A stretch of DNA of 5,342 nt, taken from assembly GCA_021802085.1 (NCBI GenBank), contig JAKAAZ010000230.1, forward strand, positions 1-5,342, given 5' to 3'. Numbering within the stretch: the stretch's first letter is position 1; each line of letters opens with the position of its first letter. This stretch comes from Acidobacteriota bacterium. GTDB lineage: Bacteria > Acidobacteriota > Terriglobia > Terriglobales > Acidobacteriaceae. The notes below the pieces were generated by a model that ran no database searches, had not been told where the DNA came from, and saw nothing but the letters and a program-made list of their open reading frames with translations. Both the position numbers and the translations under genes were made by a program. Below are positions 1 through 5,342 of this stretch, one piece after another.

Positions 1-32
1 TTGAAGGGTATACCGTGGAAAAATAACCTCCA

Positions 33-55
33 CGCAGCTTTTCCTTAAAGAGAGC
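33..55. repeat. Short stem-loop-like repeat, left copy
   Basis: CGCAGCTTTTCC (33-44) is identical to 1529-1540, and the following bases TTAAAGAGAGC resemble GTGAAGAAAAGC there. This copy can still fold GCTTTT against GAGAGC (50-55) using G-U pairs, so it is a weaker hairpin than the right copy. It may be the 3' end structure of a gene left of the window, or a member of a dispersed palindromic repeat family. Two copies are too few to decide. Confidence 0.45.
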
Positions 56-119
56 CCGTATGCAGTGATCTTCGCCACCCAATAGCATCAGGAGAAACGC
101 TCGAATCGCATGTATCCAG

Positions 120-125
120 AGGAGG
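120..125 (+). promoter_or_regulatory. Shine-Dalgarno site that sets the GH27 start
   Basis: AGGAGG is a full match to the anti-Shine-Dalgarno core. It ends one base before the ATG at 127, too close for initiation, but ten bases before the in-frame ATG at 136. The second ATG is therefore the better start, and it also gives a cleaner signal peptide beginning MRKLPH. Confidence 0.75.
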
Positions 126-135
126 GATGATTTTT

Positions 136-1503
136 ATGAGGAAATTGCCCCATGTCTTAACGGCTTGGCTGGTGATCGTGTTGTTGGTAGGAGGTATCCT
201 CGCGGCCGGTGTGCAGAACGCCACGGCAGAGAATAACGGGCTCGAGCGCACACCCGTGCTCGGCTGGAGTAGTTGGAGCTTCCTCCGCGAGCATCCCACG
301 GCAGCCAGGATCGAAGCCCAGGCGAGCGCCATGCAGAACTCAGGCTTGCAAAAACTTGGTTATGAATACGTCAACCTTGATGACTTCTGGGAACAATGTC
401 CGGGCAGTCAGGGCCCCAACGTCGACCCCTATGGCCGCTGGGTCATAGACTCATCGAGATTTCCAGCCGACGGAGATACCAACGGCATCCAGGTCGTCGC
501 CGACCACATCCACAGCCTCGGGATGAAATTCGGAATCTATGTCACGCCCGGTATTTCCAGCCAGGCAGTCGTCAAGAATACGCCGATTCAAGGCACGCCC
601 TACACCGCTGCCCAGATTGCGGAACCGTCGATAGCGGAGAACAACTACAACTGCAAGGGCATGGTCCGCATCGACTATAGCAAGCCCGGAGCACAGGCGT
701 ACATCAACTCATGGGTCAATATGTTCGCGTCCTGGGGCGTCGACTACATCAAAATCGACGGCATCAGCGACAAAAACGTGCCCGACATCAAGGCATGGTC
801 AGGAGCAATCCGGCAGAGTGGGCGCCCCATGGTCCTCGATGTCACCCAGGGAAGTTACACACAAGCAATCGCCCCGACATTGATGAAGTATGCGAATCAA
901 TGGGAATTCGCACCCGACGTTGAATGCTATAGCTGCGAGAAGCACGGCAGCAGCTATCCGCTGACAAGCTGGAAAGATGTCGAGAAACGCTTCAACTATG
1001 TTGCCGAATGGCAGCCTTACGCCGGTCCGGGAGGCTTCAACGACTATGACTCCATCGAGGTAGGCAATGGCAGCAACGACGGGCTTACCCCAGTCGAACG
1101 TCAGACCCAGTTAAGCCTGTGGGCCCTCGGATCGTCACCCCTCATCCTGGGCGTCGACCTCACTCACCTCGATCTACTGGACCTCAAGTACCTTAAGAAC
1201 ACTGCTGTCCTCGCTGTTGACCGGGATTCGATCGCGGCCAGGAGGGTTGTCAATACCGGCACCCAGCAGGTATTCACGAAGAAGGAAGCAAACGGAGACG
1301 TAATTGTCGGTTTGTTCAACACCGGTAGTAAGGCGGAGACCGTCTCTGTAACGGCGTCCGCCGCCGGGCTTCCACAGAAGGAAGGCGGCTATTCGCTCGA
1401 AAACCTGTGGACAGGCAAGATGGAAAAAACAGGCAGCACCATCAGTGCCACTGTTCCATCGCATGGCGTCGTCCTATATCGCGTTAGAGCATTTTCCCTG
1501 TAG
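136..1503 (+). CDS. Secreted GH27-family glycoside hydrolase (alpha-galactosidase-like)
   Basis: This is a predicted exported retaining glycoside hydrolase of the alpha-galactosidase family GH27, in clan GH-D. Residues are numbered from the ATG at 127; the preferred start at 136 is residue 4. Residues 4-35 form a signal peptide: a basic MRK, a hydrophobic core (LVIVLLVGGILAAG) and a likely cleavage after ATA. The catalytic barrel follows. It has the GWSSW motif (46-50), the substrate-binding pair in NLDDFW (D85, D86), and DYIKID with K209 and the probable nucleophile D211. The probable acid/base is D264 in WEFAPDVE, and GPGGFNDYDSIEVGNG carries D308. From roughly residue 355 to the end is a beta-sandwich typical of GH27. 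Against human alpha-galactosidase A, the galactose-reading E203 aligns with T240 and R227 aligns with E260. The cysteines next to D92-D93 and the nucleophile (C94, C172) are F87 and I213. Family membership is secure; galactose specificity is not. No sugar-use operon partner is visible in the window. Confidence 0.9.
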   Translation: MRKLPHVLTAWLVIVLLVGGILAAGVQNATAENNGLERTPVLGWSSWSFLREHPTAARIEAQASAMQNSGLQKLGYEYVNLDDFWEQCPGSQGPNVDPYGRWVIDSSRFPADGDTNGIQVVADHIHSLGMKFGIYVTPGISSQAVVKNTPIQGTPYTAAQIAEPSIAENNYNCKGMVRIDYSKPGAQAYINSWVNMFASWGVDYIKIDGISDKNVPDIKAWSGAIRQSGRPMVLDVTQGSYTQAIAPTLMKYANQWEFAPDVECYSCEKHGSSYPLTSWKDVEKRFNYVAEWQPYAGPGGFNDYDSIEVGNGSNDGLTPVERQTQLSLWALGSSPLILGVDLTHLDLLDLKYLKNTAVLAVDRDSIAARRVVNTGTQQVFTKKEANGDVIVGLFNTGSKAETVSVTASAAGLPQKEGGYSLENLWTGKMEKTGSTISATVPSHGVVLYRVRAFSL

Positions 1504-1529
1504 GTCCAGACCGAAGCGGGGATGTCGGC

Positions 1530-1555
1530 GCAGCTTTTCCGTGAAGAAAAGCTGC
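1530..1555. terminator. Perfect 10-bp stem-loop downstream of the GH27 gene
   Basis: GCAGCTTTTC (1530-1539) pairs perfectly with GAAAAGCTGC (1546-1555) around the six-base loop CGTGAA. It begins 26 bases after the GH27 stop codon, a usual place for a transcript end. Neither strand has a run of T after the stem, so it is not a classical intrinsic terminator. It could act as a 3' stability hairpin or as a palindromic repeat unit. Its left arm recurs at 33-44, upstream of the same gene. Confidence 0.55.
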
Positions 1556-1569
1556 ACTGAGTTGAATTT

Positions 1570-1607
1570 GGAAAAACTGGTTATCCATTTGACTCAGGTA
1601 GCCCCAA
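1570..1607 (+). repeat. Left terminal inverted repeat of the IS1595-family element
   Basis: This 38-base stretch matches the reverse complement of 2578-2615 at 35 positions. The innermost 26 bases (1582-1607), which include ATTTGACTCAGGTAGCCCC, are identical, as is AAAACTGG at 1573-1580. The mismatches are at the second, third and twelfth bases from the outer edge. The transposase stop codon (1618-1620) lies just inside. Confidence 0.9.
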
Positions 1608-1617
1608 GGGGTAGTGG

Positions 1618-2559
1618 TCAGACGCGTTGCTGGGGTTGAGCCAAGTCTACGATCTGCCGATAAGTGGTTGGTTCCGTTGCCACAGCCTGTTGGGCGAGGC
1701 GATAAAACAGTTTGCCCCGGCTGCGCGACTTGCGCCGGTTGAAGCGGAATGCGAACTCGTCCAGGTAATCCTGGAGATGTTCGACCCTGCCGGCTCCTGA
1801 TGCGTCCCCAGTAGCCATCGCTTCAGTAGGGAGAAGACGCGATGGACCCGCGGCAGCAGGTCCGACGCCTGTTCAGCGTGGTCCTTAAGATAGGTGATCC
1901 TGTGCCGGTAGTCGTTAGCTTCCAGCGGCAGGTACCCCAGCCAGCCATCGGTGTGAACGGTGCTGCCGGGTTCGATGCTGTCTTGAACGAAGGCAAGCAG
2001 GCTCGACGACGAAGCGTCTGGGATGTGCCGCAACCGAATGCGTCCGATCCCACGGCCATCTTCCTCGGCCCCCACTACGATCAGCGCCTTGTCTTCCGTC
2101 TGTCGGCCGCGCACCCCTTCTTCGGCGCCGCCCAAATAGCTCTCATCCACCTCGACGGTGCCTGCCAGCCGTTCGCGTCCGGGCCGGATCATCGCCCGCC
2201 GCAGCTTATGCAGACACGTCCAGGCCGTCTGGTAGCTGCCCCATCCAAGCACCTGCTGAAGGCCCACCGCGCTGACCCCGTTCTTCTGACTCGTCATCCA
2301 CCACAATGGCCCGAAACCACATCGTCAACGGCGTCCTCGTATCCTGAAAAACTGTTCCCGCCGTCACCGAGATCTGGTGGCCACAACCGGCGCACTGCCG
2401 GCGTCCGGAAGCCAGAGGCCATGCTTTGCCCATCCCGCAGCGGGGACAACGAAACCCACTTGGCCAGCGAAGTGCAAACAGATACTCCCGGCAGGCTTGC
2501 CCGTTGCTGAACCGACGCTCCAACTCGGCCTGCGTGCGAGGATAATCCTCGATCTCCAT
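1618..2559 (-). pseudogene. IS1595-family transposase, broken by two frameshifts
   Basis: Three overlapping reading frames together make one transposase of normal order. Segment 1 (2559 to about 2305) starts MEIEDYPRTQ and carries a zinc ribbon with Cys38/Cys41 and Cys56/Cys59, ending in LTMWFRAI. Segment 2 (about 2303 to 1797) continues WWMTSQKNGVSAVGLQQVLG. It holds the catalytic core: Asp in VEVDESYLGG (2145-2147), Asp in HTDGW (1947-1949), and HRVFSLLKRW, where family alignments suggest the third catalytic position and its Lys. Segment 3 (about 1797 to 1618) gives HLQDYLDEFAFRFNRRKSRSRGKL and the C-terminus. Removing one G near 2304 restores AIWWMTSQKNG, and adding one G near 1796-1797 restores GTHQGAG before HLQDYLDEF. 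The shifts are opposite in sign, and neither site looks like a slippery sequence, so decay is likelier than programmed frameshifting. Two sequencing errors cannot be excluded. Confidence 0.88.
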
Positions 2560-2577
2560 AACCGAAAACGCTACAGG

Positions 2578-2615
2578 TTGGGGCTACCTGAGTCAAATGG
2601 ATATCCAGTTTTCTC
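2578..2615 (-). repeat. Right terminal inverted repeat of the IS1595-family element
   Basis: This is the partner of 1570-1607, with a perfect 26-base inner block at 2578-2603. The transposase start codon (2557-2559) lies 18 bases inside it, so any transposase promoter must overlap this repeat or lie outside the element. No good -10/-35 pair or Shine-Dalgarno site is evident upstream of that ATG. Confidence 0.9.
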
Positions 2616-2750
2616 TAAAATTGAAAGCCAACATCCGCAAGCTTGTCGATCTTTAAACCCTTTCGCTGGTCTTCCTGAAAACTCCCACTTATTCATTGAG
2701 AGGTACATAAAAAGGATTGTGATGTCTACGTGCAACGGAGAGCGTGCGTC

Positions 2751-5342
2751 TCAGCCGGTGTTGCGTAGACCTGCGGCAATGCCATTGATGGTGGCGGCGA
2801 TTGCGCGTTGCAAGGTATCGCTCGAATCTCCGGCACGTTTGCGGCGCAACAGTTCCACTTGGATCAGGCTCATGGGATCGACGTAGGGATTGCGCAGGCG
2901 AATGGAGCGCAGCAGGACCGGATTGGTTTCCAGCAGAAGTTTTTGCCCAGTCACGGCGAGGACAGCGCGGCGCGTACTTTCATATTCCGACTCGAGCCGG
3001 GTGAATACTCGGTCTCGAACCGAAGGGTCGCGCACGAGCAATGAATACTGCCTGGCGATATGGAAATCGGCTTTCGCGAGCGACAATTCCACGTTGCGGA
3101 TGAGGTCGATGAACAAGGGAAACTCCCGCATCATGTGCTGGAGCATGGGCAGGTTTCGCTGTTCGATGGACCGCTCGAGTGCATGGCCGACGCCGAACCA
3201 GCCTGGCACGCCATGGCGGCTCTGCATCCAGCCGAACACCCACGGGATCGCGCGAAGGTCGGCAAAATTGCTTCTGGCCTTGCGGCGTACAGGGCGCGAG
3301 CCGATGCGGGCAAATTCCAACTCATTGACGGGCGTGGCCTCCGCGAAGTATTCGAGCACCGCTTCATCTTCCGGGATGTTCTGGCGGTAATATCGGTAAG
3401 CGATCGCGGAGAGTTCATCGAGGACTTGTTCCCAGCCGGACAACATTTCTCCGGTACGATGACCGCCTGGACGGCGCGCTTCCGGGCGCGCCAACGCATC
3501 GAGCGATGCTGCCACCATCAACTCGAGGTTCCATTCGGCGAGCACCACGTCGGAATATTTCCAGTGCAGGACCTCGCCCTGTTCGGTGATGCGAATTTCT
3601 CCGTTGAAGTCGCCGATAGGCTGGGCATAGATGGCGCGATGCGTGGGCGCGCCGCCGCGACCGACAGTTCCGCCACGGCCGTGGAACAGGCGCAGGTCCA
3701 CGCCGCATTCCCGGGCGACGGCATGCAGGGCTCGATGCGTTTTGTACAGCTCCCACGTGCTGGTGAGCATGCCGCCATCTTTGTTCGAGTCAGAGTAACC
3801 GAGCATCACTTCCTGGCGGCGATTCCAGGACTCCAGCAGCGGTTGATACGCCGGCGTGGTCCATATTTCCCGGCAAATGGCGGCGGCGCCACGCAGATCC
3901 TCAATGGACTCGAACAGGGGAACGACTCGGATGGCGGCGCGATCTTCCCCGGCGATACAGGAGACTTGATGGATGCGCGCAAGATGCAGGACGCGCCAGA
4001 CATCATCCGCGCCGGTGGCGCCACTGATGACGAATTGTTGCATCGTCTCTGCTGGCTCCTGCTGCTGGATCTGCGCCATGGCGCGAAAGGTAGCGAGTAC
4101 GTCGGCGGTCTCGTGCGAAAGCGGGCTGGAGAAATTTTCCTGGGACGCTTGCTCCGTGCAATTTTCTTCAATCTCGCTAAGGGTCTGGGTAAGCTGGCGG
4201 GCATGTTGACGGATGTCCAGCGTGTGCAGATGCAACCCGAATGTGCGGACTTCGCGCACCAATGGATCGATAAGAGTGCGCGCGAGGCGAAGGCCTTTTT
4301 TCTCCGCCAGGCTGTCTCGCAGCAGACGCAGGTCCTCCAATAATTCCTGGCTGGAGCGATATGGCTGCAAGGTCGCGCAGGCTGAGGCATCCTGCAGTTT
4401 ATGCGCGGCCGCTTCCAGTCTCATGCGAATGCACAGAACAAACCGTCGATGCAGTTCGTGGGGGTAGCGACCCTCGATGCCGGCTCCAGAGCGCTCCAGG
4501 TAGGACATATACGATTGCAGTTTGCGTTGCAGCGCCGGGGCCAGATCCACCCGCTGTGCGGAAGGCGTCAGCAGGTCGAGAATCAGCTGGATGCGCGCGC
4601 AGTAGTGCTCAATCAATTTACGGCGGGCCATGGTGATCGCTTGCCAGGTCACTTCCGGTGTGACAAATGGGTTCCCGTCGCGATCGCCGCCAATCCAGGA
4701 ACCGAATCGAATCACCTGCGGTAAGTCGTTCGGCTCGACTTCGATTCCGTATTCGTCACGGAGGGCGCCGGCAATTTCCTCAAAGAGCTGGGGAAGCGTT
4801 TCGAAGATGGCAATGTCGTAATAATCGAGGCCAAGTTTGATTTCATTTTGGACGGTGGGGCGATGACTGCGAACTTCGTCGGTCTGCCATAGAGCTGTGA
4901 TCTCCGCCAGAATGTCCTCTTCGCGGGCGGCCAATTCCTCATCCTGCAAGGGAATCCGGTTGAGGCTTTCGAGCGTCTCGCCGAGACGTCGTCGCTTGAA
5001 CAGGACAGAGCGCCGCGCGACTTCAGTGGGGTGGGCGGTAAACACAGGAATGACGCAAATCTTCGCGAGGAATTCCATCGCCTCGCTGGCGGTGATGCCC
5101 GCCTCGCGCATACGCCGCAATGTGCCGCGCATCTCGCCCGGCTGGGGTGCGCTCTGGCTGCCGCGCAGGCGGTGTGCCCTGCGGCGACGCTTGCGATGAT
5201 TCGTTTCCGCCAGGTTGATCAGTTCAAAGTAGAAGGCGAAGGCCCGCGTCAGTTGCTCGGAAAATCCCGTGTCAAAATTCTGAATGCGCGCGATGGCTTC
5301 AGACAAAAGCGAATCGGCTTTTTTTGTGTCGCCCTTCAGTCG
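2751..5342 (-). CDS. ppc: Phosphoenolpyruvate carboxylase, N-terminus beyond the window
   Basis: PEPC adds bicarbonate to phosphoenolpyruvate to give oxaloacetate and phosphate, refilling the TCA cycle in the cytoplasm. Residues are counted from an in-frame TTG at 5304-5306. Family signatures appear in order: VFTAHPTE with catalytic His92, GGDRDGNP (207-213), LDIRQHA (363-369), GYSDSNKDGG (503-512), FHGRGGTVGRGGAP (541-554), ITEQGEV (573-579), GSRP (669-672) and LRAIPWVFGWMQSRHGVPGWFG (684-705). The C-terminus is the invariant GLRNTG. The TTG gives 851 residues, but the frame stays open for 12 more codons to the edge, reading RLKGDTKKADSL. E. coli PEPC has its equivalent His at 138, so about 34 further codons probably lie outside. 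The TTG is therefore unlikely to be the start. All core motifs look intact, so the enzyme should be active. The gene converges on the GH27 gene, and no clear terminator follows its stop. Confidence 0.97.
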   Translation of the reverse strand, partial: RLKGDTKKADSLLSEAIARIQNFDTGFSEQLTRAFAFYFELINLAETNHRKRRRRAHRLRGSQSAPQPGEMRGTLRRMREAGITASEAMEFLAKICVIPVFTAHPTEVARRSVLFKRRRLGETLESLNRIPLQDEELAAREEDILAEITALWQTDEVRSHRPTVQNEIKLGLDYYDIAIFETLPQLFEEIAGALRDEYGIEVEPNDLPQVIRFGSWIGGDRDGNPFVTPEVTWQAITMARRKLIEHYCARIQLILDLLTPSAQRVDLAPALQRKLQSYMSYLERSGAGIEGRYPHELHRRFVLCIRMRLEAAAHKLQDASACATLQPYRSSQELLEDLRLLRDSLAEKKGLRLARTLIDPLVREVRTFGLHLHTLDIRQHARQLTQTLSEIEENCTEQASQENFSSPLSHETADVLATFRAMAQIQQQEPAETMQQFVISGATGADDVWRVLHLARIHQVSCIAGEDRAAIRVVPLFESIEDLRGAAAICREIWTTPAYQPLLESWNRRQEVMLGYSDSNKDGGMLTSTWELYKTHRALHAVARECGVDLRLFHGRGGTVGRGGAPTHRAIYAQPIGDFNGEIRITEQGEVLHWKYSDVVLAEWNLELMVAASLDALARPEARRPGGHRTGEMLSGWEQVLDELSAIAYRYYRQNIPEDEAVLEYFAEATPVNELEFARIGSRPVRRKARSNFADLRAIPWVFGWMQSRHGVPGWFGVGHALERSIEQRNLPMLQHMMREFPLFIDLIRNVELSLAKADFHIARQYSLLVRDPSVRDRVFTRLESEYESTRRAVLAVTGQKLLLETNPVLLRSIRLRNPYVDPMSLIQVELLRRKRAGDSSDTLQRAIAATINGIAAGLRNTG

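Larger units (their letters stand above)
1570..2615 (-). mobile_element. IS1595-family insertion sequence (defective)
   Basis: The element is about 1.05 kb. It is bounded by 38-bp inverted ends and contains one transposase gene that runs leftward and is now frameshifted. Assignment to IS1595 rests on the protein. It has an N-terminal CxxC-CxxC zinc ribbon, VEVDESYLGG, HTDGWLGY, HRVFSLLKRWLLGTHQ and YLDEFAFRFNRR, the order seen in the ISXO2-like/IS1595 transposases. The family normally makes 8-bp target duplications. The flanking octamers at these limits, TTGAATTT (1562-1569) and TAAAATTG (2616-2623), agree at only 5 of 8 positions, so the exact ends are uncertain by a few bases. The element lies between two convergent genes and appears to interrupt neither. 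Confidence 0.85.

Noticed and set aside
1..29. Possible promoter TTGAAG, 17-base spacer, TAACCT ahead of the GH27 gene
   Set aside because: It matches only 4 of 6 and 3 of 6 consensus bases and sits over 100 bases from the start codon. It is too weak to call.
15..33. GTGGA...TCCAC inverted repeat at the left edge
   Set aside because: It is a five-base stem with a nine-base loop at the very edge of the window. Such matches are common by chance.
1842..2510. Plus-strand open frame (222 codons) opposite the transposase
   Set aside because: The opposite strand carries the clear IS1595 transposase motifs. The plus-strand protein is a low-information, proline- and arginine-rich string with no family signature.
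3060..4343. Long plus-strand open frame (427 codons) opposite the PEPC gene
   Set aside because: It lies wholly antisense to a strongly conserved gene, shows no recognisable domain or motif order, and has no suitable ribosome site that I can see. It is most likely a shadow frame of GC-rich coding sequence.
5305..5325. AAAAGC-GAATCG-GCTTTT followed by T on the plus strand, resembling an intrinsic terminator
   Set aside because: The stem is only six pairs with two G-C pairs, and it falls inside the open PEPC frame on the other strand. No plus-strand gene ends nearby, so chance is likelier.

Overview
The window is a bacterial chromosomal segment holding two metabolic genes that converge on a decayed insertion sequence. 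The phosphoenolpyruvate carboxylase (PEPC) has the NLAETNHRKRRRR-type N-terminal region. Together with a secreted GH27 enzyme and an IS1595-family element, this looks to me most like Acidobacteriota or a similar moderately GC-rich soil bacterium. That is a recollection-based guess, not something the sequence proves.

Layout: (1) Positions 1-126 are non-coding and lead into the first gene; they hold a short stem-loop-like repeat at 33-55 and a strong Shine-Dalgarno site at 120-125. (2) Positions 136-1503 (+) encode a secreted GH27-type glycoside hydrolase with a signal peptide, a (beta/alpha)8 catalytic domain and a C-terminal beta-sandwich. Both catalytic aspartates are visible, but two residues that normally read the galactose substrate are replaced. 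(3) Positions 1504-1569 hold a perfect 10-bp stem-loop whose left arm repeats the sequence seen at 33-44. (4) Positions 1570-2615 are an IS1595-family insertion sequence with 38-bp inverted ends (35 of 38 identical). Its single transposase gene, on the minus strand, is broken by two one-base frameshifts. (5) Positions 2616-2750 are a gap with no gene and no convincing terminator. (6) Positions 2751-5342 (-) encode PEPC. It is complete at the C-terminus, but its true start lies beyond the right edge.

The two metabolic genes are not an obvious functional unit: one degrades an extracellular glycoside and the other makes oxaloacetate for the TCA cycle. The insertion sequence sits between their 3' ends, so it probably disrupted neither. 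I found no evidence of a new defence, CRISPR, toxin-antitoxin, RNA or biosynthetic system. The points most worth a second look are the altered substrate-binding residues of the GH27 enzyme, the repeated stem-loop around it, and the dead transposase between near-intact ends.
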